NCBI RefSeq assembly: GCF_001953885.1
Contig: NZ_MQUS01000001.1
Span: 248,001 to 312,000, forward strand
Origin: Streptomyces sp. IMTB 2501
Lineage (GTDB): Bacteria > Actinomycetota > Actinomycetes > Streptomycetales > Streptomycetaceae
Direction of reading: 5' to 3'
DNA length: 64,000 bases
Positions 51,891 through 60,511 of this stretch are shown one piece after another (positions within the stretch are counted from its first letter, which is position 1; each line of letters opens with the position of its first letter). Both the position numbers and the translations under genes were made by a program. Below the pieces are notes generated by a model. It was not told where the DNA came from. It did no database searches and saw nothing but the letters and a program-made list of their open reading frames with translations.

Positions 51891-54734
51891 TCAGACGGAG
51901 AAGGCGATGCGCGCGAGCCGCACCGGGCCACGCAGTCCGAGGCGGACGTCGTGCACACCGGCCGCCACGACGACGGGGGCGCTCACCGTGGCGTAGTCGC
52001 GGGGCCCGGCCGTACCCGGGGAGAGCGTGAGCACTGTCAGTACCGGACCGTCACCCAGCGAGAGTTCGACCGTACCCTCACCCGCGGCCTCCACCGTGAT
52101 CCCGGTAGCCCCCTTTCCGAAGTCACAGTCGCAGAACAGCAGCTCGCCCCTCCGGCCGGCCACAGGGGCCACGGAGTCACCCGACGTCTTCGTGCGGTCC
52201 ACGATCTCCGTGTCGCGCTGGTCGTCGAAGTCCGCCGCGTCCAGGCCGCCCGCCATGACCGGCCGGGGGAGGGACGGCTCGCCGTCGAGGTGAACGGTCC
52301 GGGTCAGGCGGATGTCCTCGCTGGACGCTCCGACGAGGATCTCGTAGCGGCCCGGTTCCACCCGCTGACGTCCCTGCGCCACGTCCCAGAACGCGAAGGC
52401 CGACATCGGCACCCGGAAAGCGACCTCCGTGACCTCGCCGGGCGCGAGCGTCACACGCTCGTGCGCGGCCAGTTCCCTGCGGGGCCGTGGCACCGACGGC
52501 TCCGTGGCCCGGGTGTAGAGCTGGGCGACCTCGTCCGCGGTGACGTCACCGGTGTTGCCGACCGTGAAGGACACGTGCAGTGTCCCGTCCTCGACGCGAG
52601 TGGTGAGGCCGTCGTAGGAGAAGGACGCGTACGACAGGCCGTGGCCGAACGGGAAGAGAGGCGTGCCCTCGAAGTAGAGGTACGTCTGGCGGCCGCCGAT
52701 CACGTCGTAGTCGAGGAGGTCGGGCAGGTCGGCGTCGTCGGCGTACCAGGTCTGCGGGAGGCGGCCGGCGGGGGAGACGTCGCCGGCGAGGACGCGGGCC
52801 AGGGCGGTGCCGGCCGCCTGGCCGCCGTGGGACGTCCAGAGCATCGCCGGGAGGGACGTGTGGTCCAGGGCGTACGGATACGCCGACACCAGCGCCAGCA
52901 CCGTGTTCGGGTTGGCCGTGCGGGCCGCGTGCAGGAGGCGCTCCTGCTGGGCGGGGAGGGCCAGGGTCGTACGGTCCTCGGTCTCGCGGCCGTTGATGTG
53001 CGGATCGTTACCCGCGACCACCAGGACCACGTCCGCCTGCGAGGCGATCCTCTCCACCGCGTCCTCGCCGCTTTCGACGACGACGACCTCGAAGATCTCA
53101 CCGTTCCCGTCGGCAACCTTGAGGCCGTCGGGGGCGACAGAGATGTGGTGACCCGTTCCGATGTGCCGAAGAAGGTGCCCGTTCTCGTGCGGTTCCAGGC
53201 GGAACGTCTCCTGCACGACCCAGCCTCCGGGCTGGTCGGCGGAGGCGCGGACACGGCCGTCCTCGGCGACCGAGAGATAGCGGCCGTCGGGGGAGCGCAG
53301 GGTCAGCACGCCCTCGCCCCAGTCGACGAGCGCGAACTCCGTGCCGGTCGCGTCGGTGGTGAGCGGGGGCAGGTCCGTACGGCCCGCGAGCAGGGCGGGG
53401 TCGAGGGCGCCCTCGGCGCCGCGCACGTCGTCGGCTGCGTCCGCCTCGGGGACGTGCAGGAAGGTTCCGGCCGAGGTCTTCAGCAGGATCCGGTCCACGC
53501 CCTCCGCGAACTCCACACGCTCCGCGCCGAACCGCTCGTACAGGCCCTCCAACGGGGTCGAGCGGTGGATGAGCGTGCCGCTGTACCAGTCGAGCTTGCA
53601 CTCGTCCGCGAGTACGCCGACCACGGCGAGCCGGGTGTCGGGTGCGAGCGGCAGCAGGCCGGCGCTGTTCTTGAGCAGGACGACCGCCTGCTCGGCGGCC
53701 TCCTGGGCGAGGGCGCGGTGGGCCGGGGTGTCGAAGTCCCTGGTGATCGCGTGCGGGTCGTACTCCGGGTCGAACTCGCCGAGCCGGAAGCGGACCGAGA
53801 GCTGGCGGCGGACCGCCGTGTCGATGTCCGACTCGGTCAGCAGGCCCTGTTCCAGGGCTCCTCGGACCCGTGCGGTGATCTTCGAGCTGTCCGTGCCGTG
53901 GTCGGTGAAGCTGTCGACGCCGGCCAGCAGCGCGGCGGCCGTCGCCTCCTCGTGGGTGTCGAAGTAGTGCTCGGAGTCGACCAGGTTGGAGGGCGCGCCC
54001 GCGTCCGAGCAGACGAGGAGGTCCTCGTCCGTCCAGGTGCGCAGGTGCTCGCGCAGGTACGGGGAGACGTGGTTGGGGCGGCCGTTGACCAGGTTGTACG
54101 CCGGCATCACGCCTGCCGTCGCGCCCGCCTCGACCGTCTCGCGGAAGGCCCGCAGGTCGTACTCGTGCAGCACGCGCGGGCGGACCGAGGAGGACGTGAC
54201 GTCACGGGCCGTCTCGTTGTTGTGGGCCAGCCAGTGCTTGAGGACGGGCGCGGTGCGCCAGTACGTCGGGTGGTCGCCGCGCAGGCCACGGGTGTACGCG
54301 GTGGCGATGGCCGAGGTGAGCTTCGGGTCCTCGGAGTAGCCCTCCTCGTTTCGGCCCCACAGGGGGTGGCGCAGGAGGTTGACCGTGGGGGACCAGACGT
54401 TCAGGCCCACGCGGTCGTCGCGGGCGCGCATCGCGCGGGTCTCCTTGGAGACAGCCTCGCCGACCCGGCGTACGAGATGGGTGTTCCAGGTTGCGCCGAG
54501 ACCGACGGCCTGCGGGAAGACGGTGGCCGGGCCCATCCAGGCCACGCCGTGCAGAGCCTCTTGGCCGGTGCGGAACGCGGCGATGCCGAGGCGCTCCACG
54601 GCCGGCGCGAACTGGTGCAGGAATCCCACCTTTTCGTCGAGCGTGAGCCGGGACAGAAGGTCGTCGATGCGCTTCGTGAAGGGCAGTTGCGGATCGCGGA
54701 AAGGTGGTGGCGTGTGCGGGGTGTGTACGGACAC
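51891..54734 (-). CDS. GH3 beta-glycosidase with an inserted trefoil-like domain
   Basis: The 947-residue cytoplasmic enzyme has no signal peptide. The GH3 N-terminal barrel contains KHWLAHNNETARDVTSSSV and the likely nucleophile in DLLVCSDAGAPSNL (Asp near residue 253). The second domain runs through VVLLKNSAGLLPLAPDTRLA. A block at roughly 470-560 (GVLTLRSPDGRYLSVAEDGR, RHIGTGHHISVAPDG) has the repeats of a fascin-like or ricin-like trefoil where other GH3 enzymes carry a PA14 insert. A fibronectin-III-like domain (ELAAHERVTLAPGEVTEV) and an extra beta-sandwich end the protein. It would hydrolyse sugars taken up by the divergent importer. Confidence 0.9.
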   Translation of the reverse strand: MSVHTPHTPPPFRDPQLPFTKRIDDLLSRLTLDEKVGFLHQFAPAVERLGIAAFRTGQEALHGVAWMGPATVFPQAVGLGATWNTHLVRRVGEAVSKETRAMRARDDRVGLNVWSPTVNLLRHPLWGRNEEGYSEDPKLTSAIATAYTRGLRGDHPTYWRTAPVLKHWLAHNNETARDVTSSSVRPRVLHEYDLRAFRETVEAGATAGVMPAYNLVNGRPNHVSPYLREHLRTWTDEDLLVCSDAGAPSNLVDSEHYFDTHEEATAAALLAGVDSFTDHGTDSSKITARVRGALEQGLLTESDIDTAVRRQLSVRFRLGEFDPEYDPHAITRDFDTPAHRALAQEAAEQAVVLLKNSAGLLPLAPDTRLAVVGVLADECKLDWYSGTLIHRSTPLEGLYERFGAERVEFAEGVDRILLKTSAGTFLHVPEADAADDVRGAEGALDPALLAGRTDLPPLTTDATGTEFALVDWGEGVLTLRSPDGRYLSVAEDGRVRASADQPGGWVVQETFRLEPHENGHLLRHIGTGHHISVAPDGLKVADGNGEIFEVVVVESGEDAVERIASQADVVLVVAGNDPHINGRETEDRTTLALPAQQERLLHAARTANPNTVLALVSAYPYALDHTSLPAMLWTSHGGQAAGTALARVLAGDVSPAGRLPQTWYADDADLPDLLDYDVIGGRQTYLYFEGTPLFPFGHGLSYASFSYDGLTTRVEDGTLHVSFTVGNTGDVTADEVAQLYTRATEPSVPRPRRELAAHERVTLAPGEVTEVAFRVPMSAFAFWDVAQGRQRVEPGRYEILVGASSEDIRLTRTVHLDGEPSLPRPVMAGGLDAADFDDQRDTEIVDRTKTSGDSVAPVAGRRGELLFCDCDFGKGATGITVEAAGEGTVELSLGDGPVLTVLTLSPGTAGPRDYATVSAPVVVAAGVHDVRLGLRGPVRLARIAFSV

Positions 54735-54768
54735 GTGGGGCTTCCTTGAGGTGACGCCGACAGATTAT

Positions 54769-54782
54769 TCGAAGCGCTTCGA
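54769..54782. promoter_or_regulatory. LacI-type operator 1
   Basis: TCGAAGCGCTTCGA is a perfect 14-bp palindrome with the central CG typical of LacI/GalR sites, 35 bases before the GH3 start. Confidence 0.8.
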
Positions 54783-54926
54783 TGCTCTTCAGACATCGGA
54801 TGGGTGTCAAGAGATCAACGTCAATGCATCATGCAGGGCATACGTGGAGTGCCTTCCTGCACCTCGTATGAATCTTGGAACCGACCCTTGTGCGTCCATG
54901 GGAGTTCACTTAACCTCACAGCAACT

Positions 54927-54940
54927 TCGAAGCGCTTCGA
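54927..54940. promoter_or_regulatory. LacI-type operator 2
   Basis: This is an identical TCGAAGCGCTTCGA, 158 bp from operator 1 and 118 bases before the binding-protein start. Two identical sites facing divergent genes suggest one repressor controlling both; its gene is not next to them. Confidence 0.8.
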
Positions 54941-55057
54941 CTGTAAATCACGTCGTAGTAATGGGATGTCTGCTTTCAGCTCAGCCAGTTCCAGTCACGA
55001 CACCGCAGCCGACGGCCCACCGCCGGGTGTCCAGGTGCGCCATGAAGGGTTGACGCA

Positions 55058-56731
55058 ATGACGCCGAACGCCGACTCCTCCGGACTGAGCCGGAGAAGCT
55101 TTCTCGCCTCCACGGCGGTCGCCACCGCAGCGGTGGCCGGGGGAATGCCGCTGCTCACCGCCTGCGGTGGCTCGGACAACGGGTCGCAAGGCGGCACCAC
55201 GTCGGGCAAGGCCGCCGACAAGCTGCTCCCGACTTACGTCGCCGGCACGGTCGCCAAGCCGGACCTTCCGTCGAAGAACGGTTCGTCGGCCGGCTACACC
55301 CGCAAGGTCGACCTCGCGGCCCTGGCCACCTCGGTCCCGCACAAGCTCGGCACCGGCGCTCCCTTCACGATCATGTCCCCCCTCTGGGGCACCCCGCCGA
55401 AGACCGGGTGCGCGTACTACAAGGCGGTCGACGCGGCGGCGGGTACCAAGGTCACCTGGCAGAACCAGGACGGCAACACCTACGCCCAGAAGCTCGGCGC
55501 CGTCCTCGCCTCCAGCTCCATGCCCGACATGGTGGTCTTGCCCAGCTGGTTGCTGGTCGGCCAGATCCCGAACGCGGTGGCCGCGAAGTTCATGGACCTC
55601 GGCCCCTACCTGGCGGGCGACAACGTCAAGAAGTACCCGAACCTGGCCGCGATCCCCTCCGACTCCTGGCGCATGTCCATCTTCGGCGGAGCGCTGCGCG
55701 GTATCCCGATGCCCACCGCCGCCGCGTCGTCCATCGTGCCCTACTACCGCAAGGACATCTTCGACAAGAAGGGCTACACGCTACCCAAGTCACCCGAGGA
55801 GTTCCTCAGCTGGGCCAAGGACGTCACCAGCGCCAAGGCCAAGGTGTACGCCTGCGGGGACATGACCTGGGTATCGGCGGGCATCTTCGGCGTCCGCCCC
55901 TCCGGGACGCTCGGCTGGAACATCGGGGACGACGGCAAGCTGACCTACCGCATCGAGCAGCCCGAGTACCTTGAGGCCCTGGAGTGGACTCGCAAGCTGT
56001 TCGACGCCGGCGTGGTCCATCCCGACGACAAGGCGCGCACCGGCGACGCGGGCCAGCGGTTCACCTCCGGGCAGATCCTGGTCTTCGCCAGCGACGCCTC
56101 GGCCTGGTACGTCAAAACCGCCGAACAGGCGAAGTCCAATCCGGACTTCAAGATCGAGGGCATGGACTACTTCGGCGCCGACGGCGGCAACCCGAAGCTG
56201 TGGGCGTCCTCGCCCGCCAGCATCTGGTCGCTGATCCGCAAGGGAGCCTCCAAAGAGACCGTGGAGAACGCGCTGGCCGCGGCCAACTTCGCGGCAGCGC
56301 CCTACGGCACCAAGGAGCGCATGCTCGTCGACTACGGCGTCGAGGGCACCCACTACACGGTCAAGGACGGCATCCCGGTCAAGAACGACCAGGGCAATTC
56401 CGAGGTGATCAACGCCTGGGTGATGCTGGCCGCCCCGGCTCCCTACTTCGCCCACCCGGACTTTCCCGATGTCGCCCGCAAGCAGGTCGAGTGGCAGCAG
56501 CGGATGGGTGCCTCCATGAAGAAGACGTCCACCTACGGCATGAACATCGTCGAGCCGACCCGCTACGCGAACCTGGCCAGCCAGTTCGAGCAGCTGGAGA
56601 TCGACTTCGTGCGCGGCCACAAGAAGCTGTCCGATGTGCAGCAGGCCATCTCCACCTGGAGGTCCTCCGGTGGCGACAAGCTGCGCGACTGGTACAGGCA
56701 GCTCGTCGACAAGAACGGCAGCGGCAACTGA
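55058..56731 (+). CDS. extracellular sugar-binding lipoprotein, LplA type
   Basis: The 557-residue product carries a Tat signal (SRRSFLAS, residues 11-18) that ends in a lipobox LTAC with Cys36. The large family 1 solute-binding domain includes KTGCAYYKAVDAAAGTKVTW and PDMVVLPSWLLVG. Length and sequence fit the LplA/YtcQ group, which binds complex polysaccharide fragments. The stop overlaps the next start by one base. It is first of a three-gene importer operon. Confidence 0.9.
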   Translation: MTPNADSSGLSRRSFLASTAVATAAVAGGMPLLTACGGSDNGSQGGTTSGKAADKLLPTYVAGTVAKPDLPSKNGSSAGYTRKVDLAALATSVPHKLGTGAPFTIMSPLWGTPPKTGCAYYKAVDAAAGTKVTWQNQDGNTYAQKLGAVLASSSMPDMVVLPSWLLVGQIPNAVAAKFMDLGPYLAGDNVKKYPNLAAIPSDSWRMSIFGGALRGIPMPTAAASSIVPYYRKDIFDKKGYTLPKSPEEFLSWAKDVTSAKAKVYACGDMTWVSAGIFGVRPSGTLGWNIGDDGKLTYRIEQPEYLEALEWTRKLFDAGVVHPDDKARTGDAGQRFTSGQILVFASDASAWYVKTAEQAKSNPDFKIEGMDYFGADGGNPKLWASSPASIWSLIRKGASKETVENALAAANFAAAPYGTKERMLVDYGVEGTHYTVKDGIPVKNDQGNSEVINAWVMLAAPAPYFAHPDFPDVARKQVEWQQRMGASMKKTSTYGMNIVEPTRYANLASQFEQLEIDFVRGHKKLSDVQQAISTWRSSGGDKLRDWYRQLVDKNGSGN

Positions 56732-57792
56732 TGTCCATGACGGCCGGTAGCAGGCCCGACGGGACCCGCCCCTCCGTGGCCGTCGAGGAACCGACGGCCG
56801 CGGTCGCCACCGCGGCGGCGAAGGACCGGGTGCCACGCAGGACGAGCAAGGCCGGCAAGGCGGGCAAGGTCCCGTGGCGGATCCGGCTGCGCCGCGACCG
56901 CGCGCTCCTCCTGATGACCTTGCCCGTCATCGTCCTGCTCCTCCTCTTCAACTACGTCCCCCTGCTCGGCAACGTCGTCGCCTTCCAGGACTACGACCCG
57001 TACGCCTCCAGCAACGGCATCACGGCGATCTTCCACAGCCCCTGGGCGGGCGTGGAGCAGTTCTCGCGGATGCTCGACGACCCGCTGTTCTGGAGCGCGG
57101 TGAAGAACACCATCATCCTGTTCGTGCTCCAACTGGTGCTGTTCTTCCCGGTACCGATCGTCCTCGCGCTGGTCATCAACAGCGTGATCCGGCCCCGGGT
57201 GCGGGCCGTGGCGCAGGCGATCATGTATCTGCCGCACTTCTTCTCGTGGGTCCTCGTGGTGACCGTGTTCCAGCAGATCCTCGGTGGCGCGGGCATCATC
57301 GCGCAGACCCTGGAGAAGCACGGATGGAGCGGCTTCGACCTGATGACCAACGCGGACGTCTTCAAGTATCTGGTCATCGGGCAGGCCGTGTGGAAGGACG
57401 CCGGCTGGGGGATCATCGTCTTCCTCGCGGCCCTGTCCGCCGTCAGCACCGACTTGTACGAGGCCGCCGCCATGGACGGCGCGGGGCGCTGGCGCCGTAT
57501 GTGGCATGTCACGCTGCCCGCACTGCGCCCGGTGATCGCGCTGCTGCTGGTCCTGCGGGTGGGCGACGCGCTGAGCGTCGGATTCGAGCAGTTCCTGCTC
57601 CAGCGGGACGCGGTCGGTGCAAGGGCCGCCGAGGTCCTCGACACCTATGTGTGGAGCGTGGGTATCAAGTACGGCGACTTCAGCTACGCGGCCGCGGTCG
57701 GCCTCGTCAAGGGAGCCATCGGAGTGTGTCTCGTCCTGGGCGCGAACAAGGTCGCGCACCTGCTCGGCGAGCAGGGGGTGTACAAGAAATGA
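56731..57792 (+). CDS. ABC transporter permease, LplB type
   Basis: The 353-residue product has a long charged cytoplasmic N-terminus (about 50 residues), then six helices starting LLLMTLPVIVLLLLFNYVPL. The EAA loop is YEAAAMDGAGRWRRMWHVTL. FQDYDPYASSNGI after the first helix is a hallmark of the LplB/YteP group. It is coupled to both neighbours by overlaps (TGATG upstream, ATGA downstream). Confidence 0.92.
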   Translation: MSMTAGSRPDGTRPSVAVEEPTAAVATAAAKDRVPRRTSKAGKAGKVPWRIRLRRDRALLLMTLPVIVLLLLFNYVPLLGNVVAFQDYDPYASSNGITAIFHSPWAGVEQFSRMLDDPLFWSAVKNTIILFVLQLVLFFPVPIVLALVINSVIRPRVRAVAQAIMYLPHFFSWVLVVTVFQQILGGAGIIAQTLEKHGWSGFDLMTNADVFKYLVIGQAVWKDAGWGIIVFLAALSAVSTDLYEAAAMDGAGRWRRMWHVTLPALRPVIALLLVLRVGDALSVGFEQFLLQRDAVGARAAEVLDTYVWSVGIKYGDFSYAAAVGLVKGAIGVCLVLGANKVAHLLGEQGVYKK

Positions 57793-58715
57793 GCCTCAAC
57801 ACGCAGCTCATCCGCAGCCTCAAGGCTCCCGCCCGCCCCGTGTGGGAGGAGCCGCCGAGCAAGGCAGAACTCACCGCCAAGAGCGGCTTCCTCCTGCTCT
57901 GCTGCCTGGGGGTGCTCGGTCCGCTGTGGGTCGTGATCGTCACCAGCCTCTCTCCCAAACCCGTGATCGATCGGGTCGGCGGCCTCGTCGTGATTCCCCA
58001 GGGCATCACCTTCGTCAACTACACCGAACTGCTCGGCGGCGGCCAGGTCAGTCGGGCGATCATGGTCTCGGTCGGTGTCACGCTCTTCGGCACGCTGTTC
58101 TCGATGACGGTGTCGGTGCTGGCGGCCTACGGCCTGTCGCGGCAGGGGAGTCTGGGCCACCGGTTCTTCCTGATGACCATGATGGCGACGATGTTCTTCG
58201 GGGCCGGTCTCATTCCGACGTACCTTCTGGTGCAGACGCTGGGCCTCACCGACACGTATCCGTCGCTGGTCCTGCCGAGCGCGGTCAGTGTCTTCAACAT
58301 CCTCGTCCTGCGGGCCTTCTTCATGGGGATCTCACCCGAACTCACCGAGTCCGCCCGCATCGACGGGGCCAGTGACCTGCGCATCCTGCTGACCATCATC
58401 ATGCCGCTGTCGCGCGCGGTGCTGGCCGTCATCTCGCTGTTCTACGCGGTCGGTTACTGGAGTGCCTGGTTCAACGCCTCCATCTACCTCTCCGACCAGA
58501 ACATGATGCCGCTGCAGAACGTGCTCATCCAACTGGTCCAGAAGAACACCGAGGCGCCGACCGGCCTCCAGCAGCAGGTCCGCACCGGACAACTCTCCTC
58601 GCTGGGGCTGCAGATGGCTGTCATGGTCCTCGCGCTGATCCCCGTCGCGGTTGCCTCCCCCTTCGTCCAGCGGCACTTCAAGAAGGGCATGCTCACCGGA
58701 GCCATCAAGGGCTGA
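57789..58715 (+). CDS. ABC transporter permease, LplC/YtcP type
   Basis: The 308-residue product has six helices beginning GFLLLCCLGVLGPLWVVIVT. The EAA loop is TESARIDGASDLRILLTIIM. The ending HFKKGMLTGAIKG is the typical YtcP tail. The ATG overlaps the previous stop by four bases. No ATPase gene follows, so a shared ATPase (MsiK type) is likely, from family knowledge. Confidence 0.92.
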   Translation: MSLNTQLIRSLKAPARPVWEEPPSKAELTAKSGFLLLCCLGVLGPLWVVIVTSLSPKPVIDRVGGLVVIPQGITFVNYTELLGGGQVSRAIMVSVGVTLFGTLFSMTVSVLAAYGLSRQGSLGHRFFLMTMMATMFFGAGLIPTYLLVQTLGLTDTYPSLVLPSAVSVFNILVLRAFFMGISPELTESARIDGASDLRILLTIIMPLSRAVLAVISLFYAVGYWSAWFNASIYLSDQNMMPLQNVLIQLVQKNTEAPTGLQQQVRTGQLSSLGLQMAVMVLALIPVAVASPFVQRHFKKGMLTGAIKG

Positions 58716-58773
58716 GACCCCGGCGACCCCGTCCGGTGACCGGCGAGGTGCCCTGCACCCACCAGGACTTCTT

Positions 58774-58807
58774 CCGGCGACGCGGAGCTGGTCCCTCTCG
58801 TCGCCGG
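58774..58807 (+). terminator. hairpin between the importer and the GH12 gene
   Basis: CCGGCGACG (58774-58782) pairs with CGTCGCCGG (58799-58807) around a 16-base loop. It lies 58 bases after the permease stop and may attenuate read-through into GH12. Confidence 0.65.
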
Positions 58808-58879
58808 AGAGGACCACGTCCTCAGCAGGGGGCGTGGTGAGAACCCCCCACATCTCCCCCCACCCATGGAAGGGACACC

Positions 58880-59596
58880 ATGGTGAAAAGCAGAACAGGC
58901 AAGATAACCATGGCGGTGCTCGCGCCGGCGATGGCGCTCGGTGCCACCGTCGGCCTCGCCTCCGCCCCCGCTTCGGCCGCAGTCTGGAACTCCTGCGACC
59001 AGTGGGCCAGCACCAGCCTGGACGGTTACAGGCTCTACAACAACATATGGGGCTCCGGTGCGGGCGGCCAGTGCATCTGGGCCAACTCCGGGACCGGCTG
59101 GGGCGTCTGGGCCGACCACCCCAACACCGGCGGCATCAAGTCCTACGCCAACTCGACGAAGTCGATCAACAAGTCGATCGACACCCTCAGCTGGCTCACC
59201 AGCAACTACGACGTCAGCGTCCCGTCGTCCGGCGCGTACAACACGTCGTACGACATCTGGGACAACGCCCACCAGTACGAGATCATGCTCTGGGTCAACC
59301 ACACCGGGGCCGTTGGCCCGATAGGCAGCTGGCAGGCCAACGTCACGCTCGGCGGCCACAACTGGGACGTCTACAAGGGCACCAACGGGTCGAACCAGGT
59401 GTTCTCGTTCCTGCGGACGTCCAACTCCAACTCCGGCACCGTGGACGTCAAGCAGGTCCTCAACTGGATCGCCTACACCAAGGGCTGGATGCCCGGCAGT
59501 GAGATCATCGGCGACGTGCAGTTCGGCTATGAGATCACCTCGTCGTCCGGCGGACTCAACTTCAACACCAACAATCTGACCGTGAGCGGCGGCTGA
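58880..59596 (+). CDS. secreted GH12 endoglucanase
   Basis: The 238-residue product has a signal peptide at residues 1-33 (LAPAMALGATVGLASAPASA). The beta-jelly-roll has the two catalytic Glu: the nucleophile in HQYEIMLWVNHTG and the acid/base in DVQFGYEITSSSG near the end. NTSYDIW is the conserved strand before the nucleophile. It cleaves beta-1,4-glucans such as cellulose or xyloglucan. No carbohydrate-binding module is present. GGAAGGGACACC precedes the ATG. Confidence 0.93.
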   Translation: MVKSRTGKITMAVLAPAMALGATVGLASAPASAAVWNSCDQWASTSLDGYRLYNNIWGSGAGGQCIWANSGTGWGVWADHPNTGGIKSYANSTKSINKSIDTLSWLTSNYDVSVPSSGAYNTSYDIWDNAHQYEIMLWVNHTGAVGPIGSWQANVTLGGHNWDVYKGTNGSNQVFSFLRTSNSNSGTVDVKQVLNWIAYTKGWMPGSEIIGDVQFGYEITSSSGGLNFNTNNLTVSGG

Positions 59597-59609
59597 CCGG
59601 ACATCAGGG

Positions 59610-59652
59610 CCGAGGTCGGTCCGTCTCCATCCTCAGGAGCGGTCGACCTCGG
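59610..59652 (+). terminator. intrinsic hairpin after GH12
   Basis: CCGAGGTCG (59610-59618) pairs with CGACCTCGG (59644-59652), starting 13 bases after the stop codon. Confidence 0.7.
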
Positions 59653-59813
59653 TCCTCCGACATCGAGAGCCAGCCGTGCCTTGGCGCCGCTGGTCAGGTG
59701 ACGGTCCACGAAGCGCAACGAGCGAGGCCCCTGACCGGCGCTGCAAGCTCCGCCCGTCTTGCTGAAGGGCCTGCGCGAGGCCGATGTGGACGCTCGCCGA
59801 ATGGGACCGGGTC

Positions 59814-60005
59814 GGCGACGGACGGGCCGACTACTCCCACAAGCGCCACCGGCAAGGGGTAAAACGTGCAGGTGGTCACCGATCGGGGCGGCCAGTTGCT
59901 GTGGCCCTCGCCCCGTTGCCGGGCAGCGCTCACGACCTGACCGCTGCCCGCACCCACCGGATCATCCGCATCTGCGAGCGCCAGGGCGTCCCCATTGAGA
60001 CGGTC
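59814..60005 (+). pseudogene. transposase catalytic-domain fragment (DDE_Tnp_4 type)
   Basis: YSHKRHRQG, stop, NVQVVTDRGGQLLWPSP in one frame and LPGSAHDLTAARTHRIIRIC with ERQGVP in the next together spell a DDE_Tnp_4 core: H..GVNVQVVxDxxG, SPALPGSxHDLTAAR. The frame is broken at least twice. The same IS type supplies the N-terminal fragment at 44213-44490. Confidence 0.7.
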
Positions 60006-60511
60006 TGCCGAGAGGCGATGCTTCCGGCAGATCGCGCTGCGTTCGGGTGACGGGGGTCCGGCCCGTCGGGGGCCCGCTCGTCGGCGGAGTGAACATCGCG
60101 GGGCCCGCGATGGGATGGAGGTGCGGACCAAGGGCACGAGGCGTTCCGAATGAGCAGAGCGAGGCGCGCGCCCCGCGAGATCATCACGCACGGTGAGGTC
60201 GGCCTCGTGGCCCCGGACCACGGCCCGGTCGAGGACGAGCTCTGCCGCCAGGTCGACAGCGGCGCCGAGCGCGGGCGGACGGCAGCCCTCGGCCCGAAGA
60301 AGGTGCGCATCTCGTCGAAGACCGCGGCCGGTCCGCTGCCGGGTGGTGCCAAGAGGCTCGCTCGCCTTCGAGGTGTCCTCCGGGCAGCCGGTGCCCCGGA
60401 ACTGGCAGTTGGTCCTGCACCCCCGGAGCGAGAAGATCGCCGCCACTCCGAGGATTCAGTTCGAACAGCTCGACATGGGCGGTGACCGCAGCGTACGGGC
60501 CGTCCCGAGGA
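60006..60511. other. stretch without a recognisable gene
   Basis: A + strand frame around 60355-60520 (LAFEVSSGQPVPRNWQLVLH, KIAATPRIQFEQLDMGGDRS) looks partly protein-like but has no start and overlaps the end of the fucosidase gene. No family was recognised. Confidence 0.4.

Larger units (their letters stand above)
54735..55057. other. divergent control region of GH3 and the ABC importer
   Basis: This 323-base non-coding gap is AT-richer than its surroundings. It holds two copies of one palindrome (listed separately) and presumably two promoters. No small gene was recognised. Confidence 0.6.

Noticed and set aside
51732..54749. A 1005-codon open frame on the + strand opposite the GH3 gene
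   Set aside because: It is an antisense shadow caused by high third-position GC; it has no domain, no RBS and Arg/Gly/Val-rich repeats, while the - strand gene is a clear GH3 enzyme.
60150..60485. A 111-codon + strand frame before the fucosidase end
   Set aside because: No RBS and no family; probably degenerate sequence after the transposase fragment.
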